A stretch of 64,000 nt of DNA from Myxococcales bacterium (GTDB lineage: Bacteria > Myxococcota_A > Polyangia > Haliangiales > Haliangiaceae), in the NCBI GenBank assembly GCA_947483555.1, contig CANKMW010000007.1:62001-126000 (forward strand), given 5' to 3'. Under the pieces are notes generated by a model that was given only the letters and a program-made list of their open reading frames with translations, was not told where the DNA came from and searched no databases. The position numbers and the translations under genes are program-made. Shown piece after piece: positions 51,830 to 62,170 of the stretch. How positions within the stretch are numbered: position 1 is the first letter of the stretch; each line of letters starts with the position of its first letter.

Positions 51830-52783
51830 ATGTTCGGAATCGCTTACCTGAAGACGCCCCCCACCACCTACGTGCTGCACTACAAGGCCGGCAAGGTGAA
51901 GCGCGAGGGCAAGGGGTTGTCGTTCCTCTACTACCGGCCGACCTCGACGGTGGTGCTGGTGCCGATGGCCAGCGCCGACGTGCCGTTCGTGTTCAACGAC
52001 GTCACCGCCGACTTCCAGGAGGTGACGGTGCAAGGCCAGCTCACCTACCGGGTCGCCGACCCCAAGAAGCTGGCCGCGCTGCTCGACTTCAGCGTCGACG
52101 GCAGCGGCCGCCACCGCTCGGAGGACCCTGGCAAGCTCGAGGAGCGCCTCATCCACGTCACCCAGGTGCTGGCCCAGGCGGTGGTCGGGCGCCTCGCGCT
52201 GCGCGACGCGCTGGCGGCCTCCGAGACCCTGGTCCGCGAGGTGTCGGCCGGGCTGCGGGCCGCCGAGGCGGTGACCATGCTCGGCCTCGAACCGCTGGCG
52301 CTGTCGATCCTGTCGGTGCGACCGACGCCGGAGATGTCGCGCGCGCTCGAGGCCGAGGCCCGCGAGCAGCTGCAGCGCGAGGCCGACTCGTCGATCTACG
52401 CCCGCCGCAACGCCGCGGTCGAGCAGGAGCGCATCATCAAGGAGAGCGAGCTCAACACCGAGCTGGCCGTCGAGGCCAAGAAGCAGGAGATCCGCGAGAA
52501 GAAGATGGCGGCCGACATCGCCGTCGAGCAGCAGCGCACCGCCCTCATCACGCGCCAGGTCGAGAACGACAAGCAGGCCGCCGACAGCCGCGCCTACGCG
52601 CTCGAGGCCACCCTGGCCCCGCTGCGCCAGGCCGACTGGAAGACCTTGATGGCGGTGTCGAGCGGCGGCGGTGATCCCAAGCTGATGATCGCGCTCGCCT
52701 TCCGCGAGCTGGCCGAGAACGCCGCCAAGATCGGCGAGCTCAACATCAGCCCCGACCTCCTGAAGTCGTTGCTCGGCAAGTGA
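51830..52783 (+). CDS. SPFH/Band 7 domain protein
   Basis: This 317-residue protein has an SPFH domain in residues about 5-175 (VPMASADVPFVFNDVT, EVTVQGQLTYRVADP, RLIHVTQVLAQAVVGRLALRD). A long coiled coil rich in Glu/Lys/Gln follows (about 180-270), then a short C-terminal helical part (SPDLLKSLLG). It lacks an obvious N-terminal membrane helix, so it may assemble as cytosolic rings or bind membranes by the domain itself. ATG 51830 is chosen; an upstream in-frame ATG lies inside the -10 element. The NAD-kinase-like gene follows 11 bases later, so the two form a pair under one regulated promoter. Confidence 0.88.
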   Translation: MFGIAYLKTPPTTYVLHYKAGKVKREGKGLSFLYYRPTSTVVLVPMASADVPFVFNDVTADFQEVTVQGQLTYRVADPKKLAALLDFSVDGSGRHRSEDPGKLEERLIHVTQVLAQAVVGRLALRDALAASETLVREVSAGLRAAEAVTMLGLEPLALSILSVRPTPEMSRALEAEAREQLQREADSSIYARRNAAVEQERIIKESELNTELAVEAKKQEIREKKMAADIAVEQQRTALITRQVENDKQAADSRAYALEATLAPLRQADWKTLMAVSSGGGDPKLMIALAFRELAENAAKIGELNISPDLLKSLLGK

Positions 52784-52794
52784 GCGGGTGAACC

Positions 52795-53730
52795 ATGTCG
52801 CCGTCGCCGTCGTACGAGAAGCTGGTCCTGGTCACGCGCAAGACGCGCCTGCAGCAGCTGGTCGAGCGCTTCAACAGCCGCGGCCAGGCTCGGTTCTACA
52901 TCGAGCACGCCGGCGGCGACTTTTCTGACTACGCCGCCGAGGACGACGCCTACACCCGCTCGCTCGACGGGCTCCACCGCGCGCTCGACCTCGGCTTGCG
53001 CGTGCAGACGCTCGAGCGCGCCATCGTGCCGACCTTCCTGTTCGCGCCCACCGATCTGGTGGTCGCGGTCGGCCAGGACGGTCTGGTCGCCAACGTCGCC
53101 AAGTACGCCGGCGCCCAGCCGATCGTGGCGGTCAATCCCGATCCGGCGCGCTTCGACGGCGTGCTGCTGCCGTTCCAGCCGGCGCAGGCGCGCGCCGCGG
53201 TCAGCCGCATGCTCGACGGCAGCGCCCGCGTCCGCGAGGTCACGCTGGCGGTGGCCCGGCTCGCCGACGGCCAGCGCCTGCTCGCCTTCAACGACCTCTA
53301 CATCGGCGCCCGGACCCACGTGTCGGCCCGCTACTCGATCCGGCTCGGCGACGGCAACGAGACCCAGTCGTCGAGCGGCGTGCTGGTCTCGACCGGCGCC
53401 GGCTCGACCGGCTGGCTGTCGTCGGTGTTCAACATGGCCGCCGGGGTGGCGGCGTTCACCGGCGGCACCGCCGGCACGCCGCCGCAGCTCGCCTGGGAAG
53501 ATCCGCGCCTGCTGTTCGTGGTCCGTGAACCGTTCGCCAGCAAGCAGTCGACGATCCGCCTGGTCGCCGGCACGATCGGTCCCGGCCAGGCGCTCACGAT
53601 CGAGTCGCACATGCCGACCGGCGGCGTCATCTTCTCCGACGGCGTCGAGGCCGACGCCCTCGGCTTCGACGCCGGCGCGATCGTCACCATCGCCGCCGCC
53701 GAGCAGCGCACCCGGCTGGTGGTCGGTTAG
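52795..53730 (+). CDS. NAD-kinase-like protein (ATP-NAD kinase fold)
   Basis: This 311-residue protein begins YEKLVLVTRKTRLQQLVERF. The central FAPTDLVVAVGQDGLVANVA stands where NAD kinases have GGDGT; here it is GQDGL. Later it has DGVLLPF and LVSTGAGSTGW, the NAD kinase substrate strand, and a C-terminal FSDGVEADAL. The Gly-Gly-Asp motif is altered, so the reaction may differ; some databases label relatives sugar kinase. Only 11 bases separate it from the SPFH gene, a pairing that suggests a joint function. It ends at a large inverted repeat. Confidence 0.8.
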   Translation: MSPSPSYEKLVLVTRKTRLQQLVERFNSRGQARFYIEHAGGDFSDYAAEDDAYTRSLDGLHRALDLGLRVQTLERAIVPTFLFAPTDLVVAVGQDGLVANVAKYAGAQPIVAVNPDPARFDGVLLPFQPAQARAAVSRMLDGSARVREVTLAVARLADGQRLLAFNDLYIGARTHVSARYSIRLGDGNETQSSSGVLVSTGAGSTGWLSSVFNMAAGVAAFTGGTAGTPPQLAWEDPRLLFVVREPFASKQSTIRLVAGTIGPGQALTIESHMPTGGVIFSDGVEADALGFDAGAIVTIAAAEQRTRLVVG

Positions 53731-53740
53731 CCCCCAGACC

Positions 53741-53850
53741 CGGTCGTCCTGAGCGATGGCCGAGCGCCAGCGAGGCCGAGTCGAAGGACGCACAACGTCG
53801 AAATGCGTCCTTCGACTCGGCCGCTGCGCGTCCTCGCTCAGGGTGACCGG
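53741..53850. repeat. large REP-type inverted repeat, probable terminator
   Basis: The left arm, GTCCTGAGCGA to GAGTCGAAGGACGCA, ends at 53792. The right arm, starting TGCGTCCTTCGACTCGGCC at 53804, runs back in complement with a few mismatches to GACCGG at 53850. The RNA would fold into a hairpin with arms of almost 50 bases. The rest of the 344-base gap up to carB shows nothing except a weak TTGACT. Confidence 0.8.
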
Positions 53851-54062
53851 ATGGTGGAATTGATCGGCTTGACTGCGGTTGTCGCGATGACTGCCGGTAC
53901 GTGACCGGCATTGCGGCTAGCCCATCATGCGCACCCGGCTGGTAGCCCCGCCCTTGCAGCCAGACACCAGAGTCAGCGTCAGGATCCGGAGCAGCTGTCC
54001 GCGCACGCCGTGCGATACCGGGATCGGCCCCATTCCGCTTCCCCGCGCCGGCCCCAGCGCGG

Positions 54063-54068
54063 TAAACG
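54063..54068 (+). promoter_or_regulatory. possible -10-like box for carB-greA
   Basis: TAAACG(T) ends six bases before ATG 54075; it is an imperfect match to the TANNNT pattern. Confidence 0.3.
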
Positions 54069-54074
54069 TGCGCC

Positions 54075-57307
<3,233 letters not shown>

Positions 57308-57311
<4 letters not shown>

Positions 57312-57817
57312 GCGACAAGTTCCCGATGACGCCGGCCGGCCACGCCTGGATGCGCAAGCAGCTCAAGAAGCTGAAGGAGGTCGACCGGATCGCGGTCGCC
57401 CGGGCGATCGAGATCGCGCGCGGCCACGGCGATCTGTCCGAGAACGCCGACTACTCGGCGGCCAAGGAGCAGCAGGGCATGATCGAGGCCAAGGTCCGCG
57501 ACTTCGACGCCAAGCTGTCGCTGGCCGAGATCATCGACCCGACCCGGCTGTCCGGCGACCGGGTGCAGTTCGGCGCCACCGTCACGATCGAGGACAGCGA
57601 GAGCGGCGAGACGTCGACCTACACGATCGTCGGCGAGCACGAAGCCGACATCAAGAAGCGGCGCATCTCGCTGGTGGCGCCGGTGGCCCGCGCCCTGCTC
57701 GGCAAGCGGGTCGGCGACGACGTCACGGTCCATTCCCCCAAGGGCAAGCGGGAGGTCGTGATCAGCGCGGTCGAGTGGCTCGCCGTCGGCCCGCCCGACG
57801 GCGACCTGCCCGAGTAG
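57308..57817 (+). CDS. greA: transcription elongation factor GreA
   Basis: This 169-residue protein rescues backtracked RNA polymerase by stimulating cleavage of the RNA 3' end. The N-terminal coiled coil carries the acidic tip [20 protein letters not shown]. The C-terminal FKBP-like domain has [14 protein letters not shown] and [18 protein letters not shown]. The start overlaps the carB stop; a carB-greA order is also seen in other proteobacteria. The length is slightly above the usual 158 because of a C-terminal [10 protein letters not shown] tail. Confidence 0.96.
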
Positions 57818-57859
57818 CAGCTTCGGCGACCGGGTTCTGGCGGTGGCCCGGATTCGCGT

Positions 57860-57865
57860 TAGGCT
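57860..57865 (+). promoter_or_regulatory. TANNNT box for the FGE-like gene
   Basis: TAGGCT, identical to the amidase box, ends six bases before GTG 57872. Confidence 0.5.
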
Positions 57866-57871
57866 CGACCG

Positions 57872-58894
57872 GTGTCGCGCCGCCTGTTCGTCATCGCCGT
57901 CGTGGGCTGCCAGGCCGCCGTCGCGATGGCTGCGCGCGGACGGACGGTGCGGGTCGAGCACGCGGGCCCCGATCGCGTGCACATCCCGGCCGGGCGCTTC
58001 ACCATGGGCCTGCCGGCCGAGGACGTCGAGGTCCTGCTCGAGGAGTGCCACGTGGCGGTCGGCTCGTCGACCGATCCACGCTTCGATCACTGCGGCAGCT
58101 GGGGCCTGGCGCTCAGCCGCCGCACCCACCGCGAGGTGTGGATCGACGGGTTCTGGATGGAGGTCGGCGAGGTCACGACGGCGGCGTACCGGCACTGCGC
58201 CCGGGCCGGCGCGTGCGACATCGGGCCGCTGGTCTCGGGTGACACCCGCCATCTCGGCGACTCGCTCCCGATCGTCAACGTCACCCGCGCCGAGGCGATG
58301 ACGTACTGCGAGTGGCGCGGCGGGCGGCTGCCGACCGAGGCCGAGTGGGAGCGCGCGGCGCGCGGCGACGACCCCACCGACCCGAGCAACGACCCGCGCA
58401 CCTGGCCGTGGGGCAACCAGGCGCGACCCGACGACTTCAACCACGGCAAGGCGCGCGAGCCGGTGCTGCGCCAGCTGGCCGAGGTCGCGCCGCCGTTGAC
58501 GCTCGCGCTGTCACGGGCATCCGCGGATCCCGACGACAGCGACGGCTGGCTGTACGCGGCCCCGCCGGGTCGGTTGCGCTGGAGCGACGGCCCCTTTGGC
58601 ATCCACGATCAGGCCGGCAACGTCGCCGAGTGGGTGCTCGATGACTTCGACGAGCTCGGGTTCATCGAGCTGTCGGCCACCAACCCGATGCGGCAGGGGC
58701 CACCGGGCAGCGCCGCGGTGACGCGCGGCGGGAGCTGGCGTGATCCGCCATTCTCGGCCCGCGTCGACGTGCCGAGCTACCAGAGCGCGTTCAAGATCCT
58801 GCGACCGCTGGAGCCCGACACCCGGGCGGTGAACATCGGCTTTCGCTGCGTGTTTGGCGGCGCGGTTCCGGACGCGACGGTGGGGTCGCGGTAG
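57872..58894 (+). CDS. formylglycine-generating enzyme (SUMF1/EgtB-fold) family protein
   Basis: This 340-residue exported protein starts at a GTG, with an N-terminal hydrophobic signal (LFVIAVVGCQAAVAM). The FGE-sulfatase fold is shown by VHIPAGRFTMG, EVWIDGFWMEVGEVT, PIVNVTRAEAMTYCEWRGG, RLPTEAEWERAARG, GNVAEWVLD and TRGGSWRD. The active-site Cys pair of true formylglycine-generating enzymes is not evident at the C-terminus (FRCVFGG has one Cys), so it may be a binding or structural relative rather than a sulfatase activator. It stands alone. The Cys in VVGCQ could also be a lipobox. Confidence 0.85.
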   Translation: MSRRLFVIAVVGCQAAVAMAARGRTVRVEHAGPDRVHIPAGRFTMGLPAEDVEVLLEECHVAVGSSTDPRFDHCGSWGLALSRRTHREVWIDGFWMEVGEVTTAAYRHCARAGACDIGPLVSGDTRHLGDSLPIVNVTRAEAMTYCEWRGGRLPTEAEWERAARGDDPTDPSNDPRTWPWGNQARPDDFNHGKAREPVLRQLAEVAPPLTLALSRASADPDDSDGWLYAAPPGRLRWSDGPFGIHDQAGNVAEWVLDDFDELGFIELSATNPMRQGPPGSAAVTRGGSWRDPPFSARVDVPSYQSAFKILRPLEPDTRAVNIGFRCVFGGAVPDATVGSR

Positions 58895-58908
58895 GCGTCA
58901 GGTAGGCG

Positions 58909-59232
58909 TCAGGGCGCGTCGATGGCCGCGTCGGTCGGCGCATCGGTCGGCGCGTCGAGCGCCGCGTCAGTCGCCGCATCGGGCGGCGACGCGTCGGCCT
59001 CCGACGCGTCGAGCGCCGCATCGATGCCGCCGTCGACGTTCGCACCCACCGACTCGACACAGGTATCGGTGCCCGCCACGCACTGCAGCCCGTCCTCGCA
59101 GTCGGCGGTCACCTGGCAACGCTCGCCGACGCCACTCTTGCAGCCGGCGAGGCCGGCGGCGAGCGCGAGGACGAGCCCGAGGCCGAAACCGCGGGTAGAG
59201 GTGACGCGGGACATGGGAGACGGACGGCGCAT
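58909..59232 (-). CDS. small lipoprotein with Asp-Ala-rich C-terminus
   Basis: This protein of 107 residues (101 from the alternative ATG 59214) has a signal peptide and lipobox GLAGC. A small Cys-rich module (CQVTADCEDGLQCVAGTDTC) of the Dickkopf/EGF-like type follows. About 45 residues of DA-x repeats then run to the stop with no folded domain after them. The spacer is normally a linker, so the gene may be shortened at its 3' end. ATG 59232 is suggested by a TTATCC box nine bases upstream. Confidence 0.7.
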   Translation of the reverse strand: MRRPSPMSRVTSTRGFGLGLVLALAAGLAGCKSGVGERCQVTADCEDGLQCVAGTDTCVESVGANVDGGIDAALDASEADASPPDAATDAALDAPTDAPTDAAIDAP

Positions 59233-59313
59233 GGAGGTGTTGGATAACACAGACCAGCGGCGGCCGCTCCGGGTTGCCCGGCTCCGTCACTCGCCAGGTG
59301 ACCGTCCGGCAGG

Positions 59314-61140
59314 CTACCTGGCCCGCAGCCAGGCGCCGGCGATCCGCACCCGCTCCGCGCTGGCGGCGGGGGCGCCCGCGATCTGCGTGGCGACGTCGGC
59401 GATGGTGTCCGAGCGCCCGCGCAAGGCGACGCTCCGAGCCGACGCCGCCGCGCGCACGCCGGCGTCGGGGTGAGTCGACGCCGCCTCGAGCGCGCTCCGA
59501 TCGGTGGTGACACCGATGCCCAGCACCCGCAGCTGCGGCTCCAGCTCGACGCGCGCCGCCAGCAGCGCCCGGCTGGCGTCGTCACCGGCCACCAGCGCGG
59601 TCGCCGCGGCCAGCCGGACCCCAGGCGCCTCGTGGTCGAGCAAGGCGGCGGCGCGGGCGGCGGCGCCGGTCCGCACCCACGCTTCGGCCAGGCTCGCGAG
59701 CACGACCGCGCTCCGGTCGCGGCTGACGCCGCCGAGCTCGGTCGTCGCGCGCGCCGGCTCGAGCCGCACCACCGCGAGCACGGCGGCGGCGCGGACCCGC
59801 TCGTCGCGATCCTTGAGCAACGGGGCCAGCTGCCAGAACGTGGCCCGGTTGCGGGCCCCGGCCGCCGCCGCGTCGGCGATCGCCCCGACGCAGGTGGCGC
59901 GGACCGACGCGTCGGCGTCGGCGATGCCCTTGCGCAGGCCCTTCCATGCCGCGGCATCGGCGACCACGGCGGCACCCAGCGCGCGGCACGCCGCCGCTCG
60001 CACCACCGGCTCGCCGGAACCGAGCAAGCGGGTCGCGTCGGGAATGGCTCTCGGGACCGGCGCCTGCGCGGCGGCGATGAGCGCCGCCCACACCCGGGCC
60101 CGGTCGGCGGGAGTCTTGCCGGCGCGGCCGGCCGTGAACCAGCCGACGACGATGTTGTCGAGCCGATCGCGGCCACCCAGGCGGGCCAGGGCGCTGCTGG
60201 CGGCACCGGTCAACGCGGTGTTGGCGCCCTGATCGCGCTCGAGGATGGTGACCAGCATCGGCACGGTATCGACGTCGCCGATCTCGGCCAGGGCCGTGAT
60301 CGCCGCGGCGCGCTGGCCGACGTCGAGCGCGCCATCCGCGATCGAGCGCAGCTCGCGCGCCGCCGCCCCGATGCGCGCCGCCGCGGCGGCGTCGATCGCC
60401 AGCCGCTGCACCGCTGGATCGGGGCTGGCCAGTCCCTCGCGCACCGCTGCGGCCATGACGCGCTCGGCGTAGCCGGTCAGCTGCGCGCGCAGGGCCCCGG
60501 TCGCACCCGGGGCGGCGCCCGCGACACGGCGCGCGGCCTCGGCCAGGTTGCCGTCGGCGATGAACTTGGGCACCGCTTGCTCGAGCGACCACTCGATGCG
60601 CTTCATGGTGGCGGTCGCGGCACCGGCCTGGCGCGCGTCGCGCGCGAACAACCAGGTCAGGTAGACCCGATCGTCATCGGACAGGAAGGCGCGCTCGGGC
60701 GGCGGGAACGGCCCGGCGTCGCTCGCGACCGCGCGCGCGACGTCGTCGAAGTCGTCGTTGCCGCTGCGCTGCAACAGCGTCACCTCCACCAGCTGGCCCT
60801 GGGCGTCGACCGTGATGCCGGCGATCGCGACCAGGGTCGTGCTGTTGAGCGCATGACCGGGCGGGAGCCGCAGCCGGCAGTCCTCGAGGAACGCGGTCCA
60901 GCCGTCGCGCAGGCGCGGGTAGGTCTGGTCGAGATAGCGGGCCCCGAACGCCTTCGGATCGGCCGCTGCAGGCGGTTCCAGCGATGGCGGCGGCGTGAAG
61001 TCGGACGGGTACGGCACCGCACCGGACGAGGTGATCACCGACGGGTCGCGCGGCGTGCCCGCTGAGGGACAGCCTGCCGCGAGCCCGACAAGCGCCCCCA
61101 ACCAAACCGCGTTTCGAAGCCCGGAGATGCCGCTGACCAC
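59314..61140 (-). CDS. HEAT-repeat lipoprotein with TonB-C-like N-terminal domain
   Basis: This 608-residue protein starts at a GTG with lipobox GLAAGC (Cys24). Residues about 70-160 resemble a TonB C-terminal domain (GITVDAQGQLVEVTLLQRSG). From about 190 to the end there is a long series of HEAT repeats (GLASPDPAVQRLAIDAAAAA, GIADADASVRATCVGAIADA and similar). It is probably an envelope scaffold; no catalytic site. A TATCGT box lies 11 bases before the start, after a strong hairpin that separates it from the lipoprotein gene upstream. Confidence 0.8.
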   Translation of the reverse strand: MVSGISGLRNAVWLGALVGLAAGCPSAGTPRDPSVITSSGAVPYPSDFTPPPSLEPPAAADPKAFGARYLDQTYPRLRDGWTAFLEDCRLRLPPGHALNSTTLVAIAGITVDAQGQLVEVTLLQRSGNDDFDDVARAVASDAGPFPPPERAFLSDDDRVYLTWLFARDARQAGAATATMKRIEWSLEQAVPKFIADGNLAEAARRVAGAAPGATGALRAQLTGYAERVMAAAVREGLASPDPAVQRLAIDAAAAARIGAAARELRSIADGALDVGQRAAAITALAEIGDVDTVPMLVTILERDQGANTALTGAASSALARLGGRDRLDNIVVGWFTAGRAGKTPADRARVWAALIAAAQAPVPRAIPDATRLLGSGEPVVRAAACRALGAAVVADAAAWKGLRKGIADADASVRATCVGAIADAAAAGARNRATFWQLAPLLKDRDERVRAAAVLAVVRLEPARATTELGGVSRDRSAVVLASLAEAWVRTGAAARAAALLDHEAPGVRLAAATALVAGDDASRALLAARVELEPQLRVLGIGVTTDRSALEAASTHPDAGVRAAASARSVALRGRSDTIADVATQIAGAPAASAERVRIAGAWLRAR

Positions 61141-61169
61141 GATCGGGAGCGACGATATCAGAACCGGTG

Positions 61170-61202
61170 GCCAGATCGGCCCCAGGTTCCCACCGATCTG
61201 GC
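61170..61202. terminator. 10-bp hairpin upstream of the HEAT lipoprotein gene
   Basis: GCCAGATCGG (61170-61179) and its exact complement (61193-61202) enclose a 13-base loop in the 91-base gap. It should end transcription from the upstream lipoprotein gene or attenuate into the HEAT gene. Confidence 0.55.
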
Positions 61203-61231
61203 TTCCTTTGATCGCGCGAGCTCACCGCCGG

Positions 61232-62170
61232 TCAGTCCACGCCGGCGTCGACCGGCGCATCGTCCGGCGCGTCGTCCGGCGCGTCCACCGCGGCGTCCAC
61301 GATGGACGGAACGTCGAAGGTGAGGATCGGGTTCGAGACCCCGGCGCCGACGAAGGTCTCGAACGTGGCGCGGAACCACTCGGTGCCACCACTGTCGCGG
61401 CCGCTGACCGCGATCGAGGCCCGGCCGAACGGTACCGTCCGCGCCGCTTCGGCCTGCGACACGGTCGCGTTGACGCAGGTCACCGAGCTGCCATCGAGGC
61501 TGTAGACCGGGTACACCGCCGAGCCGACGTTGGCCTGCTGGGTGACCGGGCTGCCGTTGACCGTCAAGGTCACCCGCTGGGTCGCGACCGGCGGCGCCGC
61601 GGCCGCACAGCCCATGCCGGCCCACCGCAGCACGAAGAAGAAGGTCCCGGTCATCGGTCGCGCCCACGCCTCGGGCGGGACGACGACCGTGTACTCCGTG
61701 CTCGTGTTGTAGGTCGCGTTGGCCGGGAAGGCGACCGTCACCGGCGCCGTCACCAGCGACTGGCCGGCGGAGTCGAGCGGGGTCACCGCCGCCGTGTACA
61801 TGCCGCCCGGCAAGTCGGTGAAGACCACCTGACGCATCGCGCAGCCGACCTGCTGCGTGCTGGGCAGCGGGCCGCCGAGCTCGACCTGCACGTTGACCGC
61901 GCTGACGTCGATGCAGCCGTCATTGGTGAACCCCGGCGCCGCCATGCCGTTGAACTCCCACTTCACCACCGTGCGCGGCGGGCTGAACGCCATGCAGGCG
62001 CGACACTCGTCGGCCTCGTCGCTGTCGCCGTCGTCGCACGACTCGGTGCCCTCGACGACGCCGTCGCCGCACGCCGGATCGCCACCCCCGCATGACAGCA
62101 GCGACGACGACGCCACGGCCACGACGCCGAGCGCGGCGGCCACCACCACGACCCGCGCCGCGGCCCGCAT
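61232..62170 (-). CDS. lipoprotein with Asp-Ala-rich C-terminal tail
   Basis: This 312-residue protein has lipobox SLLSC (Cys27). A myxococcus-type Cys-rich repeat follows (GDPACGDGVVEGTESCDDGD and DECRAC), as found in many myxobacterial surface proteins. About 200 residues of beta-rich sequence with further Cys come next, and the protein ends in DA-x repeats (IVDAAVDAPDDAPDDAPVDA). Its ATG overlaps the last base of the TPR gene stop (TGATG), so the two are coupled. Function unknown. Confidence 0.78.
   Translation of the reverse strand: MRAAARVVVVAAALGVVAVASSSLLSCGGGDPACGDGVVEGTESCDDGDSDEADECRACMAFSPPRTVVKWEFNGMAAPGFTNDGCIDVSAVNVQVELGGPLPSTQQVGCAMRQVVFTDLPGGMYTAAVTPLDSAGQSLVTAPVTVAFPANATYNTSTEYTVVVPPEAWARPMTGTFFFVLRWAGMGCAAAAPPVATQRVTLTVNGSPVTQQANVGSAVYPVYSLDGSSVTCVNATVSQAEAARTVPFGRASIAVSGRDSGGTEWFRATFETFVGAGVSNPILTFDVPSIVDAAVDAPDDAPDDAPVDAGVD

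Noticed and set aside
53873..53902. TTGACT as a -35 for carB
   Set aside because: No -10 hexamer lies 16-18 bases downstream; the TAAACG box next to the start is the better candidate.
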